Counted from the first letter of the stretch, positions 1-11,355 are shown. The stretch: 64,000 bases of DNA from Rhododendron vialii (GCF_030253575.1 NC_080563.1:12109001-12173000); one strand, 5' to 3'. Notes: generated by a model from the sequence alone, not told the origin. A program made the numbers and translations.

Positions 1-195
1 GTGGACTTCGGGTTGGTACTGTGCAATGAGGTGCACCTCCGAGTAGTTGAATCGTGCATCCGATGGCTCGGATTTCATCTCAGCAACCAACGATCGAGAG
101 CCGTTCATTGCCGAGATAAGATCCGAGCCGTCGGATGCACAATCTGATGGCTCGAAAGTGAGCAGTATGGTGCTGTGCATACCACTACACCACAC
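1..195. repeat. Palindromic MITE-like inverted repeat
   Basis: Two arms of about 37 bp (near 51-87 and 109-146) are close reverse complements around a short centre. One arm carries GTGCATCCGATGGCTCGGA and the other CCGAGCCGTCGGATGCAC. Weaker complementarity continues outward to the window edge on the left and to about 195 on the right. This is the form of a short hairpin-type MITE. Its left end may lie outside the window, so no target-site duplication can be judged. Confidence 0.55.
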
Positions 196-198
196 CAT

Positions 199-2005
199 CC
201 CCAATTCGTCACATGGTATACTAAACAGGATTACCATGCATAGCATTGTTGAATACAAATTCATCAACACATGCATGAGTTTCACAATATTTTATAATCA
301 AAACAACCATCGAACAACGTTGTACACTTTTCTTTCTTCAAAAATCTGATCGATTAATGTCGCCTGATCATTATCAAGTAAACAAATACTGTTGCCTAAT
401 TAGAGCATCCGCAGTGGTAAACAAATATTGTTGCCTGATTAACATCTCACTATTTGCACACTCTTGGTTTCTATTTATTTTTTATTTTTTTCAAAAGCTC
501 TTGGTTCTTATTTGTTGATGGGTACGTTGTAATCGATTTCATTAATAAGTGATTTTTTCTTGGGTAAGTTTCCCGACACCCCTAAGATTTTCTTTAATGA
601 TAGACATCACTTTCACGCATGAAAAATGACTATAAATTCTATGTGGTTTCAATATTCATTTTACTGATACCCAACCAATAAATATTGTTTGACCAAACAA
701 ATGATGGAAGAATGCCAAAAGTGGGTTATATTGCCAATTCACTCTTTTTTACTATAATATATATACAATAGATAATAAGAAAAAACTCTCACTTCTCATG
801 TTTTGGACCCAAATGTAATACTCCGTAATTTTTTTCTTTCTGATCAAAACGGTTCACTCAACGAGTAAAAAATAACTTTCTTTTAAATAAAATTTTACAA
901 TTTGTTTTTATCAAATCAACTTTTCCAATTGGTAAAAATAAGTCTACTTGACTCAAAATAAGTGAGGTTGGAAAAGGTGAATTTTTATATGTAATTCACT
1001 ATGGCTCGTTCTATCATGTGTTTGGACAGACGATTGCTGATTTGAGGTATCGATGAAACGAACATAGAAACCATATGGGGTTCATTGTCATTTCTCATAC
1101 GTACAGGAGGTATCTGTCATTAATGAAAACCTCAGGGGTATTGTGAATGAAAGTTACCCTTTCTCTTTTGTGGAATTTCAATCGGGTAGAGATTTTCACA
1201 CTCCCATTTTTTATAATCACACACTCTCTCTTTTTTGTCCTTTTGTGTTGTGAATTTACAATGTCGCCCTTCCAAGTTTGAAATAGTATACAAATAAAAG
1301 GTTAATTTTGTATTTCATATCACAAAAAAGACAAAAAAGAGTGTAAAAAAAGAAGAAGAAGAAGTGTGACAATCAATTACCATTTGAACATACATGTTCT
1401 GATTTTCTTGTGCTTATGATTTGTTTTTTGGGGCCAATTAAAATACAGAATTAGAAGTGGTCATCCTACATTACTTCTATGGGAAGGAGATCGACCAGAA
1501 ACAATGACTTGATACCAAACTAAAGTAGAATCAAATTAAAGAAAAGAGCAATGGAGAAAAAAAAAATTCAAACGATTGGCCAAAGGTGTGAACTTGAAAT
1601 AATTTGTGTTGCTTCATTTGTCTATTTGTGTTCTTAATATCAGGAGACATTCCAATCATATAAACTCACAAGATAAATAAAAGTTTAGAAAAGGCAAAAA
1701 TGAAATAAAATAAAGAAGTTTTAAAGGAAATTATTCTCATACTTTCATTTTTCTTGGAAGTTGATGTTCCTGCTAAGATTTCTTGCATTGAGGTTGAAAT
1801 AACAGTCGTGTTTCTATTGGAACAAAATTATGAATACAATTATATCGAATTATAAAATATGTAATCAATAACGCAATTAATTGTTGTTTGAACCCATCAT
1901 CTTAACCATCACTAACATTATTGACAATCAGGAGAAAGAGAGAGATAAAAACAGATTTCTTGTAGCTACATCAGACATCATCTCTGCTTGCCACTTAGAT
2001 TGTTG
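199..2005. repeat. Duplicated intergenic unit, copy 1
   Basis: This AT-rich stretch aligns by eye over nearly its whole length with 13518-14945, in the same orientation. Shared landmarks include TGGTATACTAAACAGGATTA, ACCATCGAACAAC, GCACACTCTTGGTTT and the end CATCAGACATCATC. This copy has two blocks missing from the other, at about 750-840 and 1370-1730. No coding region could be supported in it. It is either a dispersed repeat or a segmental duplication. Confidence 0.75.
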
Positions 2006-2191
2006 AGAGCACAATTATTTATTTATTTATTTTATTTTTTTGAGAAAATGAGAACATGTCGAATGAAGGAAAGAACAAAAAAGACACTACCGCACTCACT
2101 AGTCCCACCCAAAAAAAGGAAAAGGAAATGCCGAACTTATGAATAGCGTGTTAGATATAGTTTACCATTTGAATGAAAATCCTACCTGTAA

Positions 2192-2430
2192 TTTTTTATT
2201 TTTTTTGATAAACTAGGTATTTGGGTTAGTTTATGCGTACCTTGATTAATTCTGAGAGATTAATCTCAACGTCCAATAGTGAGGGTCCCATTTAAAGTCA
2301 GAGGAAAGCTCTTGTATGGACTGACTCCAGAAGAATTGAAAGCATATAAGTGGTTTCGAAGCTGAGATTTTTTAGGAGATTACAAAACCATTAGTCTTGA
2401 GTCTTGACCATGAGGCCAACCTCTCGGAAT
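2192..2430 (-). mobile_element. tRNA-derived SINE
   Basis: Read on the minus strand the element starts near GGTTGGCCTCATGGTCAAGA, an A-box-like pol III motif. A diverged B-box-like GCTTCGAAACC follows. It ends in a GTACGCATAAACTAACCC block and an A-rich tail, which is poly-T on the plus strand at 2192-2206. The 3' block resembles the ends of the elements at 16493, 19594 and 56649, suggesting one SINE family. Target-site duplications are not clear. Confidence 0.55.
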
Positions 2431-2639
2431 TTCCTGTCACATTTCTTACATATATCGAAATAACAACTCACGTGGTATCTTAAACATGATCAGCAAATAT
2501 GATCGCCATAACATTGATGATTACAAATTGGGTATTTCACTTTTTGAGAGTCAACTCCCCGCACTCACTAGCCCCACCCAAAAAACACCTCAACACCTGA
2601 GTTTCACCAATAAAGCTATTGGTATATATGAAATCTACA

Positions 2640-3000
2640 TATTATGTACATATGAGTATTGTAGGGCTTACATAGGGTCCCACAAAGATAATTCGAACCG
2701 CCTATTATTTTTAAATTTTTTTTTATGCAGTCCTGTAAAAAAGGTAAAGATTTTTTTCTGAATTTGTGGGGGGGGGGGGGGAACTATTTTACTGCTTAGT
2801 TTCAACCTTACAAATTCAAAAAAAATCCTTACCGATATCGAGTTGAGCTGATTTTTTACAAGGCTCCATAAAAAAATGTTTTGAAAATAATGAGCAGTTC
2901 GAATTATTTTTGTGGGACCCGAGATGGGCCTCACAAAATTTACATGTACATGGTATGTACATTTTATATGTACACATAGCAGCACTCGTATAACACAACC
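2640..3000. mobile_element. Palindromic MITE, family also at 57.2 and 30.9 kb
   Basis: The outer parts are inverted copies of each other. The left holds TATGTACATATG and GGGTCCCACAAAGATAATTCGAA. The right holds TTCGAATTATTTTTGTGGGACCC and TGTACATTTTATATGTACA. The centre has a run of 14 G (2768-2781). Related palindromes at about 57155-57370 and 30890-31215 carry the same GTGGGACC core near their ends. Confidence 0.55.
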
Positions 3001-3115
3001 ATCGAACAACATTTTCTTAGGACATTTTAATCTCTAATGAAGAAACTTTAGGTAGGTTGTACGCTTTCTTCCTTCAAAAAACCTGATCGACTCTCGCCTG
3101 GTCAACAAGTGATTA

Positions 3116-3471
3116 GCCTTATAAGTCAAATAATTTATTTTTCGTCTTTATTTAAAAAAATTGTATGTATTAGTTTTTTGTCAATTTTTAAAGATTATTG
3201 CTTCTTTATGCCGAGATGAATCCTAAAAAGTTAAAAATTACCATCGAAATTCAATTTTTTTAATAAAGACGAAAACAAGTCAATACGCCAATTTTTTCGT
3301 CTTTATTTTAAAAAAAATTAGATTTCGATCGTAATTTTTTACTTTTTAGATTTCTCTCGTCATGATGAAGCAATAATTTTTAAAAAATTGACAAAAAACT
3401 TACAAATGCAAAAAAAAAAAAAAAAACTTTGAATAAGAAAAAAAAAATAAATCATTTGACTTATAATGCCA
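3116..3471. mobile_element. Long palindromic MITE
   Basis: The left arm begins CTTATAAGTCAAATAATTTA. The right arm ends with its near reverse complement, TAAATCATTTGACTTATAA. Both arms continue inward through matching TTTTTTGTCAATTTTTAAA-type sequence and a GCTTC/GAAGC pair. Arms are about 140 bp with an A/T-rich middle. It lies inside duplicated unit copy 2 and is absent from the other copies, so it looks like a later insertion. No protein is encoded. Confidence 0.55.
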
Positions 3472-3530
3472 AACTAGGAACATCGTCGCCTAATATTTGC
3501 GGTTGATGGGTTCTAGTCGATTTTCATGAA

Positions 3531-3881
3531 GTGTCATGTCAAAACCATAGGTACATATATCCACACACATGCATACACAAGCATATCTCTACATATATAA
3601 GTATATAACAAGAACAAAGATGGGATTGACCTTCGCCGCACGTCAAAGACGGAACTAGGATTTCGTAAGCGCGGAGGCCAAACTATGAACAACAAGATTT
3701 TGAAATTTCAAGGTTTGGGAATCTAATGGTTTGTTTGATTTAGATTTTGAGGGAAGTTTTTTGGGTAATGAGCGGAGAAAAATAAAAAGAGAAATTAGAT
3801 TATTAAAGAAAGAAAAAAACTTATGAATGACCGTGTACATGCCGAGAGAAATTGAATTTTTGGATCCAAAACGAACACATT
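3531..3881. other. Region downstream of the lipid-transfer gene
   Basis: This is AT-rich DNA 3' of the minus-strand lipid-transfer-like gene. I see no gene or clear repeat boundary. It may contain that gene's 3' UTR or a further exon. Confidence 0.3.
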
Positions 3882-4322
3882 TTAGGCGTTCCTAACCAAA
3901 AAACAACAACCAATTTTAATACTAAAATTTGAAAAAAAAAATCCCCAAAACGACGCGGGGACCATAGCGCTCATGCGCCTATACATGGATCCGTCTCTGT
4001 CACAGGTGCAGGCAGTAGTGATGCCGCAACGGGCGGGGATGGCGATGGCCTGAGCGACGTTGAAGCCGAAAGAAGCCAACAAGCCGGGGGTGGTGTACAG
4101 AGTGCAGAGGCACGCCATCTCGGTCTCCACGGCCACTTTCATCGGGCCGCAGCACGATTCCGGCGGCATGCCGGTGCCGTTGATGTACGCTGCGCACCGT
4201 ACCAGTTGCGCGGCGCACGACGGCTCCTGCGGTGTTTGGGCATCCGCCGCTCTGGGTGCCGCGGTCATGATCGCCACCACCACTGCGAAAAATAACGCTG
4301 CGGGAATCTTGGAAGAATCCAT
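3882..4322 (-). CDS. Secreted lipid-transfer-like protein (8-Cys motif)
   Basis: The open frame gives 146 residues. Residues about 1-28 form a signal peptide (hydrophobic FFAVVVAIMTAA, then small residues), so the product should enter the secretory pathway. The eight-cysteine lipid-transfer pattern is complete: C36, C43, C57-C58, C71-x-C73, C99 and C105 (or C107). PPESCC and CLC are typical of non-specific lipid-transfer-like proteins. The family folds into a four-helix, four-disulfide pocket for acyl chains or sterols. The last 35 or so residues after C107 do not look like the family (a run of Phe, two extra Cys). The true protein may therefore splice to another exon near codon 107, and the 3' end is uncertain. 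No GPI-attachment tail is evident. The leader contains (GA)n and lies behind two copies of a TATA-bearing block. Confidence 0.8.
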   Translation of the reverse strand: MDSSKIPAALFFAVVVAIMTAAPRAADAQTPQEPSCAAQLVRCAAYINGTGMPPESCCGPMKVAVETEMACLCTLYTTPGLLASFGFNVAQAIAIPARCGITTACTCDRDGSMYRRMSAMVPASFWGFFFSNFSIKIGCCFLVRNA

Positions 4323-4331
4323 CGCTGGTTT

Positions 4332-4333
<2 letters not shown>

Positions 4334-4387
<54 letters not shown>
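4334..4387. repeat. (CT)27 microsatellite in the 5' leader
   Basis: This is an uninterrupted CT run 12 bp upstream of the lipid-transfer start codon; it reads as (GA)n on the coding strand. With the TATA boxes where they are, the run should lie in the 5' UTR or core promoter. A second run at 4464-4497 separates the two promoter-like blocks. Confidence 0.9.
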
Positions 4388-4390
<3 letters not shown>

Positions 4391-4393
4391 CAA

Positions 4394-4461
4394 TGCATGT
4401 TTGTACTCCGTATGTCTTTGTCTCCGGCGGTTCTGTTTTCTCTCTCAGTCTATATACCGCG

Positions 4462-4499
<38 letters not shown>

Positions 4500-4562
4500 G
4501 TATGTTTGTATGTCTCTGTCTCCGGCGGTTCTGTTTTCTCTCTCGGTCCATATACCGCGGAG
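4394..4562 (-). promoter_or_regulatory. Duplicated TATA block upstream of the lipid-transfer gene
   Basis: Two near-identical blocks, 4394-4463 and 4498-4561, flank a CT run. Each contains TCTCCGGCGGTTCTGTTTTC and, towards the far end, a TATA-like site next to CCGCGG: TATATA at 4451-4456 and CATATACC at 4549-4556. Read on the minus strand, both TATA sites point at the lipid-transfer start codon, about 130 and 230 bp upstream. The duplication is directly visible. That both act as core promoters is inference. Confidence 0.6.
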
Positions 4563-4767
4563 TGGAGACCCAATTGGGTTTAGTTAGTTTATGTTCTGCT
4601 TGTGATTGGGATTAAAAACAATACAAGGTTCCAAAGTCAATACTCCGATTTATAAAATAATTTAGATCCACAGGTTGTGCCATGTTGTGCTTTTAATAAG
4701 AAAAAAAAACTTGTCCAATTCTAAAAGGAAAATTCTAAACAATAATAAGTGTGTAAATGTGTATTAA

Positions 4768-5223
4768 GAGCATTCATATTGTAATAAGCAAATTGGTATA
4801 AATAAGCAAACTTAACAACAATGCTAAAAAAATACCTCACATTGTAATAAGCAAAGTTACAAGTCTTTTAGCAAATAACCAAATTCCACCCATTCCATAA
4901 CCAAACTTAACAACTTTTACCAATAGCCAAAACTCAATAACCAAACCTAATAACCAAATTCAAAACTAAAAAATTAAAAAACACCTCACATTAGAATCGT
5001 CTCATCGAGACGAATAATTTGGTGTGGTCGGGTGCGTGATTGAAATTCGTTTACAATTGGACATAGGTGCATTGCGTATTGTGGGGTTTTTTTTTATAGG
5101 GATACAAAAATAACCAATGTGGATGTCAAGTTTGTTAAATTTGATTATGAACTAAATGGATAATCAAATACTGACGTGACACATTTTGATTATCGATTTT
5201 GATTATTCCCATTGCGGATGCTC
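4768..5223. mobile_element. PIF/Harbinger-like MITE with TAA target duplication
   Basis: The element starts GAGCATTC and ends GGATGCTC, and both sides are flanked by TAA (4765-4767 and 5224-5226). The interior is non-coding, rich in AATAAGCAAA and AACCAAA repeats. Terminal sequence and the 3-bp duplication match Tourist-type MITEs. The same ends occur at 11721-12378. Confidence 0.75.
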
Positions 5224-5582
5224 TAAATAGTGTAAAAAATACACTGAAATATGTATTTTTCTTGTCTTCTAGTGTACTTATCGTCAGTCCAGTAGGCTGA
5301 CAATAGCAAGACTGATTCTAAAATGAGAGAAACAGAAGCTGATCGAATAGGTTATTCACCGCTCTGTTTAATTTTAACCGTCCGTTTCAGCAATCAATGG
5401 TTCGGATTTAATAATTTAAAAAACCTCTTTCAGGTTAAATTCTTTTAACAAATAATTTTTTTTAAATCTGAACTGTCCAAAATACTTTTGAAAGCGCACG
5501 ATCGAACACCGTAAATATGCGTAAAAGAGTTTTCGCTTCTAAAATAAGATCCACATGGTCTCCATTGGTTGATGTATGGAAA

Positions 5583-6058
5583 ATCAAATCGAGATACTTT
5601 TATGTATATCGGAGATATCAACCCTCTTGATATCCCCTCTGATCCATGTCATATTTTTCGGATATTTTTTGATCTTATTTGGATGATCAGCTCTGCTCAT
5701 TTTGTAGATTCGGCGAGAACTTTTGTCATACCAAAAATCGTGTTCATCGAACTTTAATAGGTATATGATCGGTACACGTGAAAATTGAAGAAAATCAAAA
5801 CTGGATCAAAAAACATACTGAATCAAAACTCAGTTTTGATTTGTTTTCCCATTTTCACGTATGCCGATTATATATCAAATAAAGTCCGATAAACACAATT
5901 TTTGGAACGATTAAGGTTCTCGTCGAACTCGACAAAATGAACGAAACCAATCATCAAAATGTGATAAAAAAAATAGCCAAAAAATATAAAACAGACTGAA
6001 AGGAGATATTAAGTGTCGGTATCCACAAGATACATAAAAGTTTCTCAAATCAATAAAA
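5583..6058. repeat. Long inverted repeat (hairpin, arms about 230 bp)
   Basis: Left arm 5583-5815 and right arm 5830-6058 are imperfect reverse complements along their whole length. Matching pairs include GATACTTTTATGTAT with ATACATAAAAGTTTC, CTCATTTTGTAGATTCG with CGAACTCGACAAAATGA, and GTACACGTGAAAATTG with CATTTTCACGTATGCC. The loop is under 20 bp. Transcription would give a long hairpin RNA. It is probably a palindromic MITE, and no protein is encoded. Confidence 0.7.
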
Positions 6059-6149
6059 TAAGGGTTGTCCATCTGGAAAAATCTTAATCTTAAATCTAAA
6101 TGAAGTACTGTACATGATTTGACATTAACTATTTAAGATATTATTATGA

Positions 6150-6350
6150 GAGCTTATGTTGTGTTTGGATGAGTTTGTGAGAAATTTATGAGAAATCTTG
6201 TAGGATTATAAGTAGAGAAAGAAATAAAAATAATAATTGAAAAAAGATAAAGAGAGAAATGAGAATAATGATTAAAGATACAAAAAATAGGGATAATGAA
6301 TATTTTTTGAATTAAAATTTTTTTTTCAAAAAACAATCCAAACAAAGCAT
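6150..6350. mobile_element. Short MITE-like element with TGTTTGGATG ends
   Basis: The left end GTGTTTGGATGAG and the right end CAATCCAAACAAAGC are inverted. The interior is a purine-rich AT stretch. The ends resemble common hAT-type plant MITEs, but no target duplication could be fixed. Confidence 0.4.
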
Positions 6351-7559
6351 TAATCTAGAAACTAAAACTTGGTCGGAGATGCTCGTGTACCCAAATGCCA
6401 AATGGCAAAACCATTTCCTTCAAAGGTTATTTTCAAGGGAATTGATTTTGTTACCGATGAGCACCCAATATTGTAAATATTTGGTGTGATTAGTCTCGTT
6501 TATGTTGTTTTAACTTGCGTTTATTTAGCTTTATAGCGATATTGCACGTAAAGTAGGTTTTTGTGTGTTTCAGGTAATTCGTATAAATAAGGTGCGTTTG
6601 AACGTCAAGGAATACTCTAAATGCAACCAAGTGCTCAAGGCCACGTGTCACCCGTTGTAGTGCCCAAAAGGTCATGAAGAGATGGTTTGGAGGTTACTTA
6701 GGTCGCCGAAGGGTCAAGAGAATTGAAGGAGATGTGAGCAATTCCCAAAAGTATTCATTTTTCAATCAGCTGAGGGTAGAATTGTCATATCTTTTGATAT
6801 ACAAATTACTTTTGATCCAAACTACTTGGGTTAGAAAGTAGATTCAACAAGCTTTCCAACGGTCCAAAGAACACCCAAATCCGAATTCGGGAGTGTTCGG
6901 AGCGAACCTGTGAAGTTTAGCCAAAATCTGCCATAACAGCGTAGTATCGATACAAGCATTTTTGCCGTATCGATACGATGACATTTTTCTGCAGATTTTT
7001 GCTACTTTTTGGACCTTCCATTTATGGAATACTTGCCACTTTTGACAAGTTCTGGGATATTTTGTGGAAAGAAAGACTGAGTTGTATGAATACCTCTCTC
7101 TCTCCCTGTAACGCCCCGATTTTTCAAAGAATTTCAGAAGCATTAACCCTAAAATACACTGAATTTTACAAACTATTAGGCCCCTATTTATTCTTATACA
7201 AAAATTACAATTTCAAAATAATACAAAAATCTATGTAACAAAAGCAACTCCAGAGCAACTCTAATTTTGACACGAAATTCCAAGCAATGTTGGCCCAGAC
7301 TCCGTTTCAGGGGTCCCACCTGTATCAACTGTTCCACTGTGAAATCCTGCACACTCTGGCAAATTGAACGCCGAAGCAGACGATTTGCCAGGATACAAAC
7401 GTATCCTGAGTGATAATTCACTAAGTAGAAATCCTAAAACCCAATACCACAATATGCAGATCAACAATATAATAATTCATAATACACCGAAGGTATAAAA
7501 TAATAACACATCGTCTTTTTCTTTACTATCTATCATCTTACATGTAATCTAAGGATTCT

Positions 7560-7920
7560 CTCCGCGAGATCCTTTCCTCCCACATCCACTAACTATAATC
7601 GTCTCATGGGTCCACCCTTCCTCTTGCTTGTCCTGCACCAGGGTCCTAGGTGAGCGCATCTAAGTTATGTACCGAGTATGTTCTCACTTAAGACCATAAC
7701 AGGAGGATCGAGTCATCCCATGACGTATCGTACATTAGGGTCGGACATCCACTACCCCACGCTAACTATAACCGTCTCATGGAACCCATTCTCTTTCTCC
7801 AAGAGAAACTTTCCATGACGTATCATACATTAACGTCTCACTAACTATAACCGTCTCATGGGACCCATTGTCTTTCTCAAAGAGAAACTTCCCATGACGT
7901 ATCATACATTAGCGTCACAA
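7560..7920. repeat. Tandem repeats of about 80 bp inside the solo LTR
   Basis: Three or more units share ACTAACTATAACCGTCTCATG, a run near AAGAGAAACTT and CCATGACGTATCATACATTA. Two adjacent units, at about 7760-7835 and 7842-7915, are nearly identical. Confidence 0.7.
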
Positions 7921-8999
7921 CACCGGGCCCCTCAGGTAACCCATTTCAACACAGGGCCCCATAGGTTACCCTTGCCATCACCATGGCTCAAATCACAATC
8001 CACACAATCACATTTCCAACACTTTATCAATTTTCATTTACTTAACATCGTCTACATGAGTCGCTACTCGTAACCACCCAGGGAACCTATTTGTCCAATC
8101 TACAGCCACAACAAAATATCACACGGTTCAACATTTTAACTAAAAGTACTAACAACACATAACCATGCGATAAAATTAATCATGTCATAGAATTTATCAT
8201 GCGAGTAACAAAATAATATTCAGTCAAACAATTAATTACTACATTCAAAATTAAGTTTATTTCTCTCATTTAGAAATTTTATAAAACATTTCTACTATTT
8301 AAACATTTTCTTTAACTCTCATACTATTTATAGATTTTACAAACTAATTTTTTATTGAAAAATACTTATTGCTAAATTTATTATTTACTATCTATATTAA
8401 ATATTAATATGAGATTTTTATAACAACAAAATTATGAGAGGCTATGCTAGTTAAAATTTATTAGAGTTAAAGATTAACTAATATATAATCTAAAATATTT
8501 CTTGTTTACAATCTAAATAATTTTTTTACTAGTAAAAATATTATTGTGAATATTTTATAAACATTTATCTACCCCAATAATTTATTAAACACGTAAACGT
8601 TCACTCAATACAAATCAATAATGCATCATCAATAATAATTTCACAATCAAACACTTGTTAAACGATCATAAATTTTCACAGGGTATAACACTAATCATTC
8701 TAGCACAACCGGACTAAATTTTAATATAAATAGGGTTAAAAATAAATTGACAATTTAACAGCAGGTCATCATCTTCAATAAATTTTAAATCTAAGTAACT
8801 CTGTTAAAATGCAGATAAAGGTTTCGGGTTTTCGGAAAACTACCTCAAACGCGATTCTAAGTCCGAATAAGTATTGTACGGTGTCCGTAGATCGCCGTGG
8901 TGGTTCTGAAATCTCGAGGCAGCGTCCGGCGGCACTCCGATAGGGTTCGCAGCGACGGTGTGCCCATGAAACTCACGGTGTGCACACACCTACGGTCAC

Positions 9000-9037
<38 letters not shown>

Positions 9038-9224
9038 TCTAGACTCAACAATAAAATTTGGAGTAAAATAATATACTGGTGTTTAATTTTCGGATTTATG
9101 TGGGTATGTATAATGAGAGAGAATAAGGTAGTGAGAAGGTGAGAGGATAAATGTAGAAGTGGTGGAATGAGTAAGGAGAGTGATACTGATAATGATAAAA
9201 AGATAAGGGACAAGTGCCACATTT

Positions 9225-9239
9225 GGGGGGGGGGGGGGG
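9225..9239. repeat. Poly-G tract (15 G)
   Basis: An uninterrupted run of 15 G is followed by A and five more G. Comparable runs occur at 2768-2781 (14 G) and 12449-12466 (18 G). Run lengths may be affected by sequencing. Confidence 0.85.
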
Positions 9240-10440
9240 AGGGGGTTTCAATTTTAATATATATGGACGCATGTATGTACATGGTGAGAATGTATCTGAA
9301 CGCTTTTATGTATAGGATGAGAGAGAAAAATGGAGAGTTAGTTTGAATAGAGTTCTACTTAGGGTTTAGATAGGAAAGATAAGAGATGAATATGAATCAC
9401 TGATTCCCTGTATATCTAAGTTTAAATACATATCTTATTCAATAGTGCAAATAATATCAATTGTACACATAATAATATATTTTAATTATTCAATCTAATT
9501 AATTATTGAATTAAAATTTTAAAAATATAAATTTGTATTAAAAAAATTTGGGTCGAAAATCTGGGTCGTTACACTCCCTCTTAGTCAAGAGGTAGATATT
9601 TATGCTTTTAGTCTTTCAATTTCCTAGAACTCCATAGTTGTTTCTCTCAAGCTTTCTAGTCATTTTCTTCAAGAATTCCTTAAGGTAATCGTCATATGTT
9701 ATTTTCTCGTTTGTTAATGTTGCAGTTATGAACTAGATCCTTACTAATATCAAATTTATTTCAATTTTTGTCGATTAATCATGTTTCTTTTCTTAAGCAT
9801 GTTTTCTAGTCTTCTTGCTATGTGTGAGTAGTAGTTTGGCTAAATCTTGGGTTATTCTTTTCCGATGACTTAGGTGGTTATTTAGTTCTCAAACATTCGG
9901 ATTTAAAATCATGGTTTTCGAAATCGAACTAACCTAGCTATTTTGGTCTAAGCAAGGAGTGTTAACTCCTTAGTGGGTCGTTTAGTCAAGCAGTCTTGGC
10001 AAGCAACGTGCAGAGGACTCGTGACCTCCTACGTATTAGATACATTAGCAAAAATAGGTTAGTTTAGTTCCGTTTAATCACTTCTTTTGATAGACATAAT
10101 TGTTAAAGTTAAATCTTCTGGGCGTGAGCACGCCTTCGTAACCCTCCCTTGAGTTATAATTGAGAACCGGTAATAGCCTTTGTCAAGAGAAAGACAATCC
10201 CTAAACTTGCCTCTTTTAGTTTATAAAGCATATTTCTAGTCTTTTTTCTCAGCATTTCTACTTTCAAAGCAAAACCAAGTTAGCCGACTTAAACGCCACA
10301 ATCCACCATATAAAATCAACATTCCGAATAAGCTATTTTCGATTCTCTGTGGGTACGATCCCGGACTTTCTGGTTAATATGCTATCGACGACATAACCCT
10401 ACGCTTGGGGTTTTCAACCTTATTGGAAGGCAAGGTTGTG

Positions 10441-11355
10441 AAGCTAAACAGTCACTCCCATTTTTGTTAATGTCACTCTCATACACTCACAAAATAAATT
10501 AAATGTGGCAATCTCAACTCATATTTTTCAATCCGCCCATATCCACCCATTTATTGCCCAATCCAATCCGCCCAAATTATTTCATGGGTTGAACCCATAT
10601 CAACTCATACTTACATCGGTTTAGATGGATTTAAAATGAGTTCAATATAAGTTAGAATTAAAATACCCAAATCTGATCCAAAAAACACGCAAGTGCTGTT
10701 TCCACATCTGGTTCTAGGGAAAACTTTTCAGTGCCGATTTCTGTGGCCCCTATTTTTTTTTTATTACTTTTCGTAATTTTTCAGTGCCGATTTCTGCTGC
10801 CCCATTTTGTTTACTTTTCGTAGCTTATAGGTCTACAAATTATTTCAGTATTTTTTTTACTTTTCGTAACTTTTTGTATAGCTTTTCGTCGTTATCTTGT
10901 CATGATGAAATAATAATCCACAAAAAAATTAACGAAAAACTAACAAATGCGATTAAAAAAAATAAGTTTGGACAATAATTTTTTTTTTTCGATTATTCTC
11001 GTCGAATTGAACCTATAATTCACAAAAAATTGACGTGAAACTAAACAAAAGTCCAAGGGTTAATTAGATTTCTTTCCTCTTTTTCCGAATAGTTGGTTGA
11101 TGAGTTTGCTCTCCATACAATTGACCTGGGTTAGGTTCTCGAAGTTAGACCGCAAGAAAGTAATTTCTTGCAAATTCTCTATTCCTAACGTGAATGACCT
11201 GCCTTTAACTAAACCGACAAGGGAATTAATTGAGATTCACGTAAGCTGACCCGGACATCCGGTCAAAATCAAAAAAGAACTTCTACCTTCAGTATACATT
11301 GCCCGCCAAGTTCATGATGTCATTGCAGGAATATTTGACAAAATGGCTTGCATTA
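10441..11355. other. AT-rich intergenic DNA with a short tandem duplication
   Basis: No gene is seen. A unit of about 55 bp starting CAGTGCCGATTTCTG is repeated at about 10730 and 10783. Near 11230-11280 the sequence CACGTAAGCTGACCCGGACA with an A-rich tail resembles the 3' end of the SINE family seen elsewhere in the window. Confidence 0.5.

Larger units (their letters stand above)
2035..3530. repeat. Duplicated intergenic unit, diverged copy 2
   Basis: Pieces match the start of the 13.3-14.9 kb copy in the same order. 2041-2190 resembles 13320-13425, 2461-2620 resembles 13518-13650, 2998-3115 resembles 13665-13740, and 3470-3530 resembles 13870-13925. The unit is broken up by a SINE (2192-2430), a MITE (about 2640-3000) and a palindromic element (3116-3471). 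No gene is seen. Confidence 0.55.
7107..9573 (-). mobile_element. Solo LTR, 2.47 kb, with CTCCC target duplication
   Basis: The element begins TGTAACGCCCCGATTTTTC and ends AATCTGGGTCGTTACA, so it has the TG...CA termini and terminal inverted repeat of an LTR. It is flanked by perfect 5-bp direct repeats CTCCC (7102-7106 and 9574-9578). No second LTR, primer-binding site, polypurine tract or retroviral-type gene is present, so it is a solo LTR left by recombination. The CGGGGCGTTACA end seen at 30206 lies on the left here, so the element is inverted relative to 27642-30206. The interior (7560-7920) has tandem units of about 80 bp. Confidence 0.85.
6480..10440 (+). mobile_element. Relic of a gypsy-like LTR, interrupted by a solo LTR
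   Basis: Sequence on both sides of the solo LTR at 7107-9573 reads as one older element. The right part has a GTGGGTACGATCCCGGACTTT block followed by ATCGACGACATAACCCTACG. Such blocks are typical near the 3' end of Athila-type gypsy LTRs. The left part has a TATGAATACC-like TATA region just before the insertion. No gag or pol is seen. The outer limits are approximate and no target duplication was found. Confidence 0.45.

Noticed and set aside
4000..4615. Frames of Arg-Glu or Ser-Leu repeats over the CT microsatellites
   Set aside because: They are translations of (CT)n/(GA)n; the only family match is the minus-strand lipid-transfer frame.
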